Assembly: GCF_022429565.1 (NCBI RefSeq)
Contig: NZ_CP092487.1
Span: 777,001-841,000, forward strand
Length of the DNA stretch: 64,000 bases
Source: Lutibacter sp. A64
Lineage (GTDB): Bacteria > Bacteroidota > Bacteroidia > Flavobacteriales > Flavobacteriaceae
Direction of reading: 5' to 3'
The position numbers and the translations under genes are program-made. Each line of letters begins with the position of its first letter. Position 1 is the stretch's first letter. Below the pieces are notes generated by a model, which searched no databases, was not told the DNA's origin, and saw only the letters and a program-made list of their open reading frames with translations. Shown in pieces: positions 37,362 through 46,916 of this stretch.

Positions 37362-37435
37362 GTGGTTGTAGCTCAGCTGGTTAGAGCGCCGGATTGTGGT
37401 TCCGGAGGTCGCCGGTTCGAAACCGGTCTTCCACC
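37362..37435 (+). tRNA. tRNA-His (anticodon GTG)
   Basis: A cloverleaf can be folded. D stem GCTC/GAGC; anticodon stem CCGGA/TCCGG around loop TTGTGGT with GTG at 37396-37398; T stem GCCGG/CCGGT with loop TTCGAAA. G at 37361 can be the extra G-1 typical of tRNA-His, facing C73. The acceptor stem has two U-U pairs (positions 5-68 and 6-67). CCA is not fully encoded. Confidence 0.93.
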
Positions 37436-37442
37436 CAAAATA

Positions 37443-37468
37443 AAAGGTCTGTTTTACAGACCTTTTTT
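37443..37468 (+). terminator. Intrinsic terminator after tRNA-His
   Basis: AAAGGTCTGT/ACAGACCTTT with loop TTT, followed by T-run. Confidence 0.9.
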
Positions 37469-37556
37469 TGTTTATAAACTTACTTTTTTCTACAAATCTT
37501 ATACTAGATCACAATTATTTTAATAGTTTTACAAACTAAAAAATTAAATTATTAAA

Positions 37557-38249
37557 ATGAAAAATTATATATTTATTGCTGTACTATTTGTAACAACTTC
37601 AATTTTAGCACAAACTACAAGTAATTTAGAGTTACAACAACAAAAAATAAAATTAGCTTTAAGTTATAATGATAAAGAAGCTGCTGCTTCTGCAATGTAT
37701 TCTATTATTGCTATGGAAGGTGCAGAAAGCACTTATAAAGATAGCTTGGCTTATATGTATTTTAATAATGCTAAATATGTCTCTAGTTTTTTAGTTACCA
37801 ACGATATTTTAAAATACAAACCAGACAATGTTGAATTGTTAGAAATGAATGCTATTTCTGTTGAAAATATGGGAGCTTTAGATAAAGCTATTGAAGTTTA
37901 TACAGATTTACTTTCTAGAACTAAAAATAATTACCACGCATATAAACTAGCTGGTTTGCAATTAGCATCTAAAAAATATATAGATGCTTATAAATCTATT
38001 AAAAAAGCAGATTTATTAGAAGATACAGGTAAAATTCAAGTAACCTTTCAAGTAAATAAAAACTACAACCAAAGTGTTGATTTAAAAGCTGCTATTGCTT
38101 ATTTAGAAGGAATTATTTTACTAAACCTAGAAAAAGAAAAAGAAGCTAAATTAAGTTTTATGCGTGCTGTAAACTTATTTCCAGATTTTGTACTTGCAAA
38201 AAGTAAAATAACCACCTTAGAAAATTCTGAACAAAAAGAAGAAGAGTAG
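37557..38249 (+). CDS. Exported TPR-like protein
   Basis: 230 residues with signal peptide MKNYIFIAVLFVTTSILAQ. The rest is helical with tetratricopeptide-like spacing, for example YNDKEAAASAMYSIIAMEGA, LLEMNAISVENMGALDKAIEVY and AKLSFMRAVNLFPDFVLAKSKI. A conserved acidic end (LENSEQKEEE) follows. TPR proteins bind other proteins; partner unknown. No operon partner is evident; the downstream 172 bp up to uvrA holds no gene. Confidence 0.7.
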   Translation: MKNYIFIAVLFVTTSILAQTTSNLELQQQKIKLALSYNDKEAAASAMYSIIAMEGAESTYKDSLAYMYFNNAKYVSSFLVTNDILKYKPDNVELLEMNAISVENMGALDKAIEVYTDLLSRTKNNYHAYKLAGLQLASKKYIDAYKSIKKADLLEDTGKIQVTFQVNKNYNQSVDLKAAIAYLEGIILLNLEKEKEAKLSFMRAVNLFPDFVLAKSKITTLENSEQKEEE

Positions 38250-38421
38250 GATTAAAAATACCAGAATCAAAATTGTATTAGCTAAATAGTATTAAAGCCT
38301 AAATGCGTAACTCTTTATAGAATACTATAAAATTTGCCAATGTAGGCATAAGTATGTTATGTGCTGGTAATATTTAAAATCCAACAAAAGGCAGGCTTTT
38401 ATTTTATTGAAAATTATTAAT

Positions 38422-41208
38422 TTATACGTTTAACTTTTCGGCTAAATAAGGTGCTGTTAAAGAACCTTTACATTTAATTAGTGCTTCTGGTGTACCTTGA
38501 AATAGGAGAGAACCTCCATTTTTACCACCTTCTTTTCCTAAATCTATAATATAATCGGCACATTTAATTAAGTCTATATTATGCTCAATTACAATTATAG
38601 AATGTCCATTTTTAATTAAAGCATTAAACGATTTCAATAATTTTTTAATGTCGTGAAAGTGCAAACCAGTTGTAGGTTCATCAAAAATAAATAACGATTT
38701 ACTTTGTCGCGTGCCTTTAACTAAAAATGAAGCTAATTTAATACGTTGTGCTTCACCACCAGAAAGTGTTGAAGAAGACTGTCCTAATGTTACATAACCC
38801 AAACCTACATCTTGTAGAGGTTGTAATTTTTTTACAATTTTAGTTTCGTTATGTTCTTTAAAAAAGGAAATAGCATCGTCTATAGTGCTATTTAAAATAT
38901 CATTTATATTTTTTTTATAAAATTTAACTTCTAAAATTTCTTTTTTAAAACGCATTCCTTTGCAAGCTTCACACTCTAAATGCACATCTGCCATAAATTG
39001 CATTTCTACGGTTACTTCACCTTCTCCTTTACAAACTTCGCAACGTCCGCCTTCAACATTAAAAGAAAAATGTTTTGGTTGGTAGTTTCTTATTTTCGAT
39101 AATTTTTCTGAAGCAAATAACGCTCTAATATCGTCATAGGCTTTTATGTAAGTAACAGGATTTGATCTGCTTGAACGGCCAATTGGGTTTTGGTTGATAA
39201 ATTCTATATGTTCAATGGATTTAAAATTGCCTGTAATTTCGGTAAACTGACCAACCTTTTCGCCGTAACCGCCAATTTTCTTTTGAATGGCTGGAAACAA
39301 AATTTTACTAACCAAGGTGCTTTTACCACTTCCAGAAACACCTGTAATTACGGTTAGGCAATTCAATGGAAAAGTAACATTGATATTTTTTAAATTATTT
39401 TCTCTTGCTCCAATTACAGTAACTGCATTTTTTGAAGTTCTTCTTGTTTTTGGAACTTCAATTTGCTGTGTGTTATTTAAATAGTGAGCCGTTAAAGAGT
39501 TGGATTTTAGTATTTCTTTATAAGTACCTTCAGCAACAATTTCTCCACCAAAAGTTCCTGCTTCTGGGCCAATATCTATAATTAAATCGGCAGCCTTCAT
39601 AATATCTTCATCGTGTTCAACCACAATAACTGTATTGCCTAAATTGCGTAAATCTTTTAGTACTTTTATTAAACGTTCGGTATCTTTTGGATGTAAACCT
39701 ATACTAGGTTCATCTAAAATATACATAGAACCAACCAAACTACTACCAAGAGAAGTTGCTAAGTTAATACGTTGACTTTCACCGCCAGATAGAGTGTTTG
39801 AAGTTCTGTTTAAAGTTAAATAATTTAAGCCTACATCATTTAAAAATTGCAACCTGTTATTGATTTCAACCAATAAACGTTTCGCTATTTTTTCTTCATA
39901 AACATCAAGTTTTAGGTTTTTAAAGAATGTTGCTAATTCATTTAAAGGTACGTCAACTAATTGGTTAATACTTTTAGAATTAATTTTTACATAATTGGTT
40001 TCTTCTCTTAACCTTTTACCTTTACAAGTAGTACATTTAGTTTTTCCTCGGTAGCGAGAAAGCATTACTCGGTATTGAATTTTGTAACTTTTTTCTTCTA
40101 AATGCTTAAAAAAATGTGTTAATCCGTTAAAGTATTTATTACCATCCCAAATAAGTGCTTTTTGAGCTTCGGTTAGTTCGAACCAAGGTTTATGAATTGG
40201 AATATCAAATTTATATGCGTGTGATATTAAGTCGTTTTTATAATGGCTAAATGTATCTGTTTTCCAAGGAAGTATAGCATCTTCATAAATAGAGAGTGCT
40301 GTATTTGGAATTACTAAATCTTCATCAACTCCAATAACATTACCATAACCTTCGCAAGTTGGGCAGGCTCCATAAGGATTGTTAAAACTGAATAAATGTG
40401 TATTTGGTTCTAAAAATTGAAGACCATCTAATTCAAATTTATTATTGAATAAGGTTTCGTTTTTGGTTTCTAAATTTTGAATAATACAAGCTCCTTTTCC
40501 TTCAAAAAAAGCAGTTTGAATAGCATCGCCTAAACGGTTGTAAAAATCTTCATCATCCTTTACTATTATTCTGTCTATTACTAGATAAAAATCACGATCA
40601 ATTTCTTCTGTAATAGTTTCAATTCTAAGAATTTTATTTTTATATTTTATTCTTGCATAGCCTTGTTGAGCAAGTATTTTTAATGTTTGAAGAACACTTC
40701 TTTCTTCTGGTATTTGTACAGGAGCAAGCAGTAATAATTTTGTTTTTAAGGGTGTTTTTTTTATATGATTAATTACGTTGCTAACGGTGTGTTTTTTTAC
40801 TTCATTTCCAGAAATAGGAGAGTAGGTTTTACCAATTCTAGCAAACAAAAGTTTTAAATAATCGTAAATTTCTGTTGAGGTTCCAACGGTAGATCTAGGA
40901 TTTGTGGAGTTTACTTTTTGTTCAATAGCAATAGCTGGAGCAATACCTTTTATATAATCTACTTTAGGTTTGTTTAATCTGCCTAAAAACTGACGTGCGT
41001 ACGATGACAAGCTTTCAACGTATCTACGTTGTCCTTCTGCAAATAAAGTATCGAATGCTAAACTAGATTTTCCAGAACCAGAAAGTCCTGTAATTACAAC
41101 CAATTTATTTCTAGGAATTGCAACATCAATATTTTTTAAGTTATGAAGAGAGGCTCCTTTTATTAGAATATTTTCTTTTGGGTTTAATTCGGCAAGGTTT
41201 TTGGTCAT
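38422..41208 (-). CDS. uvrA: Excinuclease ABC subunit A
   Basis: 928 residues, full length. UvrA finds bulky DNA damage and loads UvrB in nucleotide excision repair. Two ABC modules are visible. The first has Walker [13 protein letters not shown], the SYARQFLGR block and signature [12 protein letters not shown]. The second has [13 protein letters not shown] and [12 protein letters not shown]. The zinc modules are intact: CPTCEGYG with CTTCKGK, and CEVCKGEG with CEACKG. The gene is monocistronic. Confidence 0.97.
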   Translation of the reverse strand: MTKNLAELNPKENILIKGASLHNLKNIDVAIPRNKLVVITGLSGSGKSSLAFDTLFAEGQRRYVESLSSYARQFLGRLNKPKVDYIKGIAPAIAIEQKVNSTNPRSTVGTSTEIYDYLKLLFARIGKTYSPISGNEVKKHTVSNVINHIKKTPLKTKLLLLAPVQIPEERSVLQTLKILAQQGYARIKYKNKILRIETITEEIDRDFYLVIDRIIVKDDEDFYNRLGDAIQTAFFEGKGACIIQNLETKNETLFNNKFELDGLQFLEPNTHLFSFNNPYGACPTCEGYGNVIGVDEDLVIPNTALSIYEDAILPWKTDTFSHYKNDLISHAYKFDIPIHKPWFELTEAQKALIWDGNKYFNGLTHFFKHLEEKSYKIQYRVMLSRYRGKTKCTTCKGKRLREETNYVKINSKSINQLVDVPLNELATFFKNLKLDVYEEKIAKRLLVEINNRLQFLNDVGLNYLTLNRTSNTLSGGESQRINLATSLGSSLVGSMYILDEPSIGLHPKDTERLIKVLKDLRNLGNTVIVVEHDEDIMKAADLIIDIGPEAGTFGGEIVAEGTYKEILKSNSLTAHYLNNTQQIEVPKTRRTSKNAVTVIGARENNLKNINVTFPLNCLTVITGVSGSGKSTLVSKILFPAIQKKIGGYGEKVGQFTEITGNFKSIEHIEFINQNPIGRSSRSNPVTYIKAYDDIRALFASEKLSKIRNYQPKHFSFNVEGGRCEVCKGEGEVTVEMQFMADVHLECEACKGMRFKKEILEVKFYKKNINDILNSTIDDAISFFKEHNETKIVKKLQPLQDVGLGYVTLGQSSSTLSGGEAQRIKLASFLVKGTRQSKSLFIFDEPTTGLHFHDIKKLLKSFNALIKNGHSIIVIEHNIDLIKCADYIIDLGKEGGKNGGSLLFQGTPEALIKCKGSLTAPYLAEKLNV

Positions 41209-41438
41209 ATTACTTCAGAAAAATTAAAAAACAAAGATAATTACAATAAATGAGAATTTTAATAGCATTGCAAAACATAATTTAAAAAATATATGTAGTA
41301 AATTTAAATTTTACTTGTAAATGTTAAAAAAATACTGCATATTTGATTATTAATTCTAAAAAAAGAGCGCCTATATAACACAATTACTTTTTAAATCAAA
41401 TACAAATTAATTAAACCCCACTTAAATGTATTTTTATT

Positions 41439-42023
41439 ATGCAAAGTAAAGTTATATCCGATAGCGTTTTAGTTAACGACTATATAAATGGTAATGAAAA
41501 GTCTTTAGAAACTTTAATTGTTCGTCATAAACAGCGAATTTTTAGTTTTATATTGTCTAAAGTACTCGATAGAGAAATTGCAGAAGATATTTTTCAAGAT
41601 ACTTTTATTAAAGTTATAAATACCTTAAAAAGAGGTAAATATAATGAAGAAGGTAAGTTTTTACCATGGGTTATGCGTATAGCTCATAATTTAGTAATTG
41701 ATCATTTTAGAAGAAATAAAAGAATTCCAACATTTAAAAATACCGACGAGTTTGATATTTTTACTGTAATAAGTGATGAAGTTTTAAATGTAGAAAAACA
41801 ACTTATAAAAGATCAAATTTTAGACGATATTAGAGGTTTAATTGTTGAATTGCCCGATGATCAAAAAGAAGTTTTAGTTATGCGTATGTATAAAGACATG
41901 AGCTTTAAAGAAATTGCAGAAAATACTGATGTAAGTATAAATACTGCACTTGGAAGAATGCGTTACGCTTTAATTAACTTGAGAAAATTAATTGAAAAAC
42001 ACAATATTGTTTTGGTTAATTAA
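41439..42023 (+). CDS. ECF-type sigma-70 family RNA polymerase sigma factor
   Basis: 194 residues with sigma region 2 (LVRHKQRIFSFILSKVLDREIAEDIFQDTFIKV; the core-binding DxxQDTF motif is present) and region 4 (ELPDDQKEVLVMRMYKDMSFKEIAENTDVSINTALGRMRYA). No obvious anti-sigma gene with a membrane span follows. A 46-aa gene lies 47 bp downstream. This sigma build is common in Bacteroidota; the regulon cannot be predicted. Confidence 0.9.
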   Translation: MQSKVISDSVLVNDYINGNEKSLETLIVRHKQRIFSFILSKVLDREIAEDIFQDTFIKVINTLKRGKYNEEGKFLPWVMRIAHNLVIDHFRRNKRIPTFKNTDEFDIFTVISDEVLNVEKQLIKDQILDDIRGLIVELPDDQKEVLVMRMYKDMSFKEIAENTDVSINTALGRMRYALINLRKLIEKHNIVLVN

Positions 42024-42070
42024 TACTAAATGTAAAATTTCATCGTTATTAAACTATAAATAAGTTATAT

Positions 42071-42211
42071 ATGATGAAACTTTACTCTGAAAAGATTCCA
42101 ATTATGGAACAACCAAAACCTGAAATAATTCAATATTTGCTGAGTTACTCTAAACAAATAAGAGTAATTAAAACCAACAAAAACAACTATATTGAATTAC
42201 ATTTGAATTAA
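42071..42211 (+). CDS. Small protein downstream of the sigma factor, 46 aa
   Basis: The frame starts MMKLYSEKIPIMEQPKPE and ends NYIELHLN. No signal, membrane or metal motif. It sits 47 bp after the sigma factor stop with a strong terminator just after, so the two genes probably share one transcript. A regulatory partner of the sigma factor is a guess from place only. Family not recognised. Confidence 0.6.
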   Translation: MMKLYSEKIPIMEQPKPEIIQYLLSYSKQIRVIKTNKNNYIELHLN

Positions 42212-42219
42212 TGTTCTTT

Positions 42220-42251
42220 AAGCCCATTTTTTAACCAAAAATGGGCTTTTT
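42220..42251 (+). terminator. Intrinsic terminator of the sigma factor unit
   Basis: Stem AAGCCCATTTTT/AAAAATGGGCTT with loop around AACC, T-run after. It begins 9 bases after the 46-aa gene stop. Confidence 0.85.
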
Positions 42252-42262
42252 AGTGTTTTAAA

Positions 42263-42367
42263 TTAATCGTACTTTGCTTTTTTAGCCTTTTTTGCAGCTT
42301 TTTTTTCTTTAGTAGTTTTAAGCGGCTCTTTTTTTACATTTTTTTTTGCATCTTGACCTTTAGACAT
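42263..42367 (-). CDS. Lys-rich small basic protein, 34 aa
   Basis: The minus-strand frame MSKGQDAKKNVKKEPLKTTK, then EKKAAKKAKKAKYD, is about 40% lysine. The MSKGQDxKK start is one I recall from small annotated Flavobacteriaceae proteins, so it is probably a real gene. No hydrophobic part; it may bind nucleic acid, which is inferred from charge only. Confidence 0.6.
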   Translation of the reverse strand: MSKGQDAKKNVKKEPLKTTKEKKAAKKAKKAKYD

Positions 42368-42699
42368 TTTGTGTGGTTTTAGACATTAAATTTAAAATAA
42401 ATAAATAAATATTAAAATTGCTATTTATTTTAAGTATGAAGGTAGGTTAATTTTTTTACTTAAATAATAAAATATTGCTTCTTTATTTTTAACTTAAATT
42501 ATGAAAAAAGGGCCTTCTTAGGCTTAAAATTAGTATCGAGAATGGTGTTTTTATAGAATTATAATGGTTATCAATACGATTTTTACCAAAAATCACTCGA
42601 GCTGACGCGTATACACAAATAAATAATTAAAATGCATAACGGGTTATTCATAATTTAAAAAATTAACTTAATAACTAAATTTTTTCCGTAAAAAAACAT
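42368..42699. other. 332-bp intergenic region without a recognisable gene
   Basis: Between two small basic genes. It contains scattered short palindromes and a few GC-richer bits (near 42595-42615 and 42640), but no open frame or promoter that I can support. Confidence 0.4.
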
Positions 42700-42849
42700 T
42701 TATTCACTTTCTTGAGATTTTCTAACAATGGCTTTTAAGCGTTCTTTGTTGGCTATTTTAGAAGCTTTTAATTTATTTTTTTTCTGGTTCATTAATTTTG
42801 AATGTAAAGCTTTGTTCTTTGTATTTTTTGCGCTTCCTTTTTTAGCCAT
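42700..42849 (-). CDS. Small basic protein, 49 aa, coupled to nth
   Basis: The minus-strand frame starts MAKKGSAKNTKNKALHSKLM and ends AIVRKSQESE. It is highly basic and predicted helical. Its ATG overlaps the last 8 bases of nth in another frame, so translation is likely coupled. No known motif; the link to a DNA repair gene and the charge make nucleic acid binding plausible but unproven. Confidence 0.6.
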   Translation of the reverse strand: MAKKGSAKNTKNKALHSKLMNQKKNKLKASKIANKERLKAIVRKSQESE

Positions 42850-43492
42850 TTTTTATTTTATTTAAAATAGATTTTCTACCAATGGTTTTAGTAATTATAT
42901 CCTTCTCAATATCCCAGCCTCTAGCAGGAGAATATTCTCTACCATAAAATATAATTTGTAAATGAAGCTTGTTCCATAATTCTTTAGGGAATAAACGTTT
43001 GGCATCTTTTTCACTTTGTTCAACATTTTTTCCATTTGATATACCCCAACGATATAATAATCTGTGAATGTGAGTGTCTACGGGAAATGCAGGGAACCCA
43101 AAGGCTTGACTCATAACAACGCTTGCAGTTTTATGACCTACAGCTGGTAATTCTTCTAAATCTTTATAATTTTGAGGAACTTTTCCTTGGTGTTTTTCTA
43201 TCAATATTTTAGATAATCCATAAATGCCTTTAGATTTCATAGGAGATAATCCAACAGGTTTTATAATTTCTCGTATTTCTTCTACCGTGAGTTTTACCAT
43301 ATCGTACGGATTATCAGCTTTTGCAAATAAAATAGGTGTAATTTTATTAACTCCAATATCTGTGCTTTGGGCAGACATTAAAACTGCAATTAGTAGCGTA
43401 TACGGATCTTTATGGTCTAAAGGAATTGGAACTTTTGGATATAATTCTTCAAGAGTATCAATTACAAATTGAATTTTTTCTTTTTTTGTCAT
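42842..43492 (-). CDS. nth: Endonuclease III-like DNA glycosylase lacking the Fe-S cluster
   Basis: 216 residues. The helix-hairpin-helix is LEELPAVGHKTASVV with catalytic Lys121, and Asp139 lies in FPVDTHIHR, so glycosylase/AP-lyase chemistry looks intact. The family's C-terminal four-Cys [4Fe-4S] site is gone: where C-x6-C-x2-C-x5-C is expected the sequence is YSPARGWDIEKDIITKTIGR, and the protein has no cysteine anywhere. It removes oxidised pyrimidines in base excision repair. Confidence 0.9.
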   Translation of the reverse strand: MTKKEKIQFVIDTLEELYPKVPIPLDHKDPYTLLIAVLMSAQSTDIGVNKITPILFAKADNPYDMVKLTVEEIREIIKPVGLSPMKSKGIYGLSKILIEKHQGKVPQNYKDLEELPAVGHKTASVVMSQAFGFPAFPVDTHIHRLLYRWGISNGKNVEQSEKDAKRLFPKELWNKLHLQIIFYGREYSPARGWDIEKDIITKTIGRKSILNKIKNG

Positions 43493-43611
43493 TATTTAGT
43501 TATTGTAAAAAATAAAAGTACAAAGTTTCTTAAAATTTACAGAGATAATTCTTAAAAAAGTTTTAATTGTACTAATAACTTTTTAACTTTCAATTTTAAA
43601 ACCAATTATAA

Positions 43612-44064
43612 ATGACAACATTAAAAGTAGGTGATAAAGCACCAAATTTTGAAGCATTAGATCAGCAAGGAAATACCATTAAATTAGCAGATTACGCAGG
43701 GAAAAAGTTAGTATTATTTTTTTACCCAAAAGCAAGTACACCAGGTTGTACAATGGAAGCCTGTAATTTAAGAGATAATTATCAATCTTTTTTAGCTAAA
43801 GGATATGATGTTTTAGGTGTAAGTGCCGATTCTGCAAAACGTCAACAAAATTTTATTAATAAAAATGAACTTCCTTTTCCGTTATTGGCAGACGAAGATA
43901 AAACTGTAATTAATGCTTTTGGTGTTTGGGGACCAAAAAAGTTTATGGGAAGAGAATATGATGGAATACATAGAACTACATTTGTTATTGATGAAAATGG
44001 AATTTTAGAAGATATAATTTCAAAAGTAAAAACAAAACAGCATACAAGTCAGATTTTAGAATAA
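43612..44064 (+). CDS. bcp: Thiol peroxidase / peroxiredoxin BCP
   Basis: 150 residues. Peroxidatic Cys46 sits in FYPKASTPGCTMEACNLRD with Cys51 five residues on, the usual pair in one BCP subclass. It reduces hydroperoxides using thioredoxin. FGVWGPKKFMGREYDGIHRTTFVIDENG is typical. Monocistronic, divergent from nth. Confidence 0.93.
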   Translation: MTTLKVGDKAPNFEALDQQGNTIKLADYAGKKLVLFFYPKASTPGCTMEACNLRDNYQSFLAKGYDVLGVSADSAKRQQNFINKNELPFPLLADEDKTVINAFGVWGPKKFMGREYDGIHRTTFVIDENGILEDIISKVKTKQHTSQILE

Positions 44065-44194
44065 TTTGACTGTGTTTTTATAATTATAGCCTATTTATTT
44101 TTAGTAGTGTAGGGGAGAAGTGTAGTTTTAAGAAGTTGTATTTTAAATAGTTATATTTTAGTTTTTAATTAAAATTTAATATATTTGAAATGCT

Positions 44195-45263
44195 ATGAAT
44201 AAAAATCACATTTCATTTACTACAGTTATTTTAAAAAAAGTAATTCACAGAAAAAAACCTGTTTTACTTTTTACATTTAAATATGATGACAAAATAATTA
44301 ACCTTTTACGTAAAAAACATTTTTTTAAATGGAGTAAAACCTTAAAAGGTTGGTATTGCAATTATACTGATGAAAATTTAAAGATCGTAAAAAAAGAAAT
44401 TATACCTTACCTTAAATATACTTTTGATAAAGAAAGTTTTAATACTAAACAATTAAAATATTATAAAGACCGAAAGCTTTCAGATAAAAATAAATTACTT
44501 ATTAGTAATTATATAAAATATTTAAAAGGTAAAAGATATAGCGAAAGTACTGTTAAAACCTATTTTACATTTATAGCAGACTTTATTAATTATATACAAG
44601 CTAAAGCTATTTCTGAGATATCAAATAGAGATGTTGAACTTTTTATAGAAGAAGTTTTTGTGCCTAGAAAATACAGTATTAGTTCGCAACGTCAGTTTAT
44701 TAGTGCAATTAAATTATTTAATAATTTTTATCCAGAATGTAAAATAGAATCTATAGAGTTAGATCGTCCCAAAAAAAGTAAAATATTACCCACTGTTTTA
44801 TCTAAGGAAGAAATTATTGATTTGCTTAGATGTACAAAAAACTTAAAGCATAGGGCTGTTATAGCAATGATTTATTCGGCTGGTTTGCTATAAGTGAGTT
44901 GATTAATTTAGATTTAAGCTATATTGATATTGATAGACGTCAAATTATAGTAAAAACAGTAAAGGTCGTAGAGATAGAAATATTTTTTTGGCAGAAAGTT
45001 TTATTCCGTTATTACTCAATTACTTTAACAGTTACGAACCCCAGCATTATTTTGTAGAAGGAAAACCAGGAACTAAGTATAGTGTTGAAAGTGTACGTGC
45101 TTTTTTAAAACGTTCGTGTATAAATGCAAATATTACAAAACGTGTAACACCACATATTTTACGACATAGCTATGCGACACACTTATTAGAAAATGGTATT
45201 GATATACGCTATATTCAGGAACTTCTTAGACATTTACCCCATGGGATAAAACAATTAGCATGA
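44195..45263 (+). pseudogene. Tyrosine recombinase (integrase), frameshifted and truncated
   Basis: The N-terminal domain is intact to 44893. The frame then stops at GLL-stop where GLRISELINL is expected; one base is missing at about 44889. The next frame runs [22 protein letters not shown] until a second missing base in an A-run at ~44952-44956. The third frame carries [18 protein letters not shown] and the catalytic [15 protein letters not shown]. The frame ends at [12 protein letters not shown]: the C-terminal tyrosine block (GHxSxKTTEIYTHV) is gone. The first catalytic Arg also falls at the first lesion. Non-functional. Confidence 0.88.
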
Positions 45264-45275
45264 GTTATTATTATT

Positions 45276-45687
45276 TTATCTACTTCTGCTCCCTTCTTTA
45301 TAGGTTTTAATACCTTGTTTAAGCCAACGTTTAAGTTCAATACAAGGCTGAAAATTTAAATGGTATTTTAGAATACTGCGTTTAGGAGTTAATTTTTTAG
45401 GATCTTCATTAGCTTTGCATTTAAAACCTATTTTAAATTTTCCAATATTTTCTAAATCTACAATTTGCCCTTCTTCAAGGTGTTGTTTTAATTTTCCTCC
45501 TAAAGCCATTAAAACAAATTTTACATCAATAGCACTTAAACTGCACTCGTTGCTAATTTCGTAACTAATTTGATTTAGATTAATAGTTCCCGTATTAACT
45601 GCCTGCATAATGTATTGCTCTTTATTTTTACTTGTAATAGTATTACTTCTTTTTGTAATTCGATATCTTGGAATTACTACATTAGAC
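45276..45687 (-). pseudogene. HU-related DNA-binding protein gene, start codon split by IS element
   Basis: The frame from 45686 to the stop at 45276 reads SNVVIPRYRITKRSNTITSK, then the HU-related core (NTGTINLNQISYEISNECSL, GQIVDLENIGKFKIGF) and ends YKEGSRSR. With Met it would have 137 residues, normal for this HU family (histone-like, nucleoid binding). The G of the ATG is 45687; the A and T lie at 46938-46937, past the IS3 element. The promoter is therefore disconnected. An internal ATG at 45608 would miss the N-terminal strand. Confidence 0.82.
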
Positions 45688-45735
45688 TGGACATAAAGAT
45701 GCGAGATTTAGAGTTACTTAAATTAACTTTGAATT

Positions 45736-46050
45736 ATGAAAAGACAACACAGAAATTACAGTACATCATTTAAACAAAAGGCCTTAGAATTAAGCTATGC
45801 ACGAGGTAGTGTTAAGCAAATATGTGAGGAATTGGATATCCCATATTCGGTATTACATCGTTGGCGGCGTGAGTCACAAGATTATGGGAAGAACAGTTTT
45901 CCAGGTCGAGGGAAGCCAAAATTAACAGATGAGCAAAAAGAACTAGCGTTATTAAAGCGTCAGTTAAAAGATGTTTCAGAAGAAAATGAGATATTAAAAA
46001 AGGCGGTGAGCATCTTCTCCAAGAGCGACAAGAGAAATTCAGGTTTATAA
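45736..46050 (+). CDS. IS3-family transposase OrfA (helix-turn-helix)
   Basis: 104 residues. HTH part: KQKALELSYARGSVKQICEELDIPYSVLHRWRRE; then a leucine-zipper-like stretch (LALLKRQLKDVSEENEILKKA). A heptamer A-AAA-AAG at 45996-46002 is the classic -1 frameshift site, 50 bases before its stop; slipping fuses it to OrfB. It binds the inverted repeats. Confidence 0.92.
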   Translation: MKRQHRNYSTSFKQKALELSYARGSVKQICEELDIPYSVLHRWRRESQDYGKNSFPGRGKPKLTDEQKELALLKRQLKDVSEENEILKKAVSIFSKSDKRNSGL

Positions 46051-46082
46051 AACACCATAAATTTAAATTTTCAGTTGAGAAG

Positions 46083-46916
46083 ATGTGTAAAGTATTAAAA
46101 GTAAGTACTAGCGGTTATTATAATTGGTTAAAGGCTAAGGCGTCAGATCTTTGGTTATATAATCAGAAGCTGTCAGCAATGATTGTTACTATCTTTAATG
46201 ATAGTTTTGAAAGCTATGGAGCTCCAAGAATAAAAGCCGCATTAGAAAAGCTAGGTCATTATATTTCTAAACCAAGAGTAGCTAGAATTATGAGGGTTAA
46301 CGGGTTATTTGCTAGAAGAATACGAAAATTTAAAGTAACTACAGATAGCAATCATAAATATTCTGTAGCAGCAAATATTTTAAATCAAAACTTTGAAGTC
46401 TCTAGAAAAAATCAAGTATGGGTGTCGGATATCACTTATATAGAAACTAAACAAGGATGGATGTATTTAACGGTCGTTATAGATTTGTTTAACAGAAAAA
46501 TAATTGGGTGGTCTATGAGTGATAATTTAACAACTAAAGACACTATAATCTCTGCTTGGAATATGGCTGTTAAATCGACTGTAATTAAAGAAGAACTCAT
46601 TTTTCATTCTGACAAGGGAGTTCAGTATGCTAATAGTCGTTTTACAGATATTATTAAAAATTACAAGGGGCTAGTAATACAATCTATGAGTAGAAAAGGG
46701 AATTGTTGGGATAATGCGGTTGCAGAATCCTTTTTCAAAAGCTTAAAAACAGAATGGGTTTATAAACACAAATACAATTATAGATCTCAGGCAGAACTAT
46801 CAATCTTTAGTTGGATAGAAACTTGGTATAATAAAAGAAGGATACACTCAACTTTAGGTTATAAAACTATTAATGAATTTGAAACAGAAATGTATAATCA
46901 AAATGTAGCCGCTTAA
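46083..46916 (+). CDS. IS3-family transposase OrfB (DDE integrase core)
   Basis: 277 residues from the first ATG; the same frame is open upstream through RFIKHHKFKFSVEK, so the active form is the OrfAB fusion made by -1 slippage. An HTH_21-like segment (FESYGAPRIKAALEKLG) precedes the rve core. Catalytic residues: Asp116 (WVSDITYIET), Asp177 (IFHSDKGVQYA) and the Glu of NAVAESFFKSLK. The stop codon overlaps the right inverted repeat. Confidence 0.93.
   Translation: MCKVLKVSTSGYYNWLKAKASDLWLYNQKLSAMIVTIFNDSFESYGAPRIKAALEKLGHYISKPRVARIMRVNGLFARRIRKFKVTTDSNHKYSVAANILNQNFEVSRKNQVWVSDITYIETKQGWMYLTVVIDLFNRKIIGWSMSDNLTTKDTIISAWNMAVKSTVIKEELIFHSDKGVQYANSRFTDIIKNYKGLVIQSMSRKGNCWDNAVAESFFKSLKTEWVYKHKYNYRSQAELSIFSWIETWYNKRRIHSTLGYKTINEFETEMYNQNVAA

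Noticed and set aside
42595..42615. Cluster of GC-richer palindromic bits resembling cloning sites
   Set aside because: Short chance palindromes in an intergenic gap; no vector-like context or neighbouring foreign genes.
45276..45608. HU-like gene starting at ATG 45608
   Set aside because: The conserved N-terminal part (IPRYRITKRSN) is encoded upstream in the same frame, and the true ATG is restored when the IS is removed.
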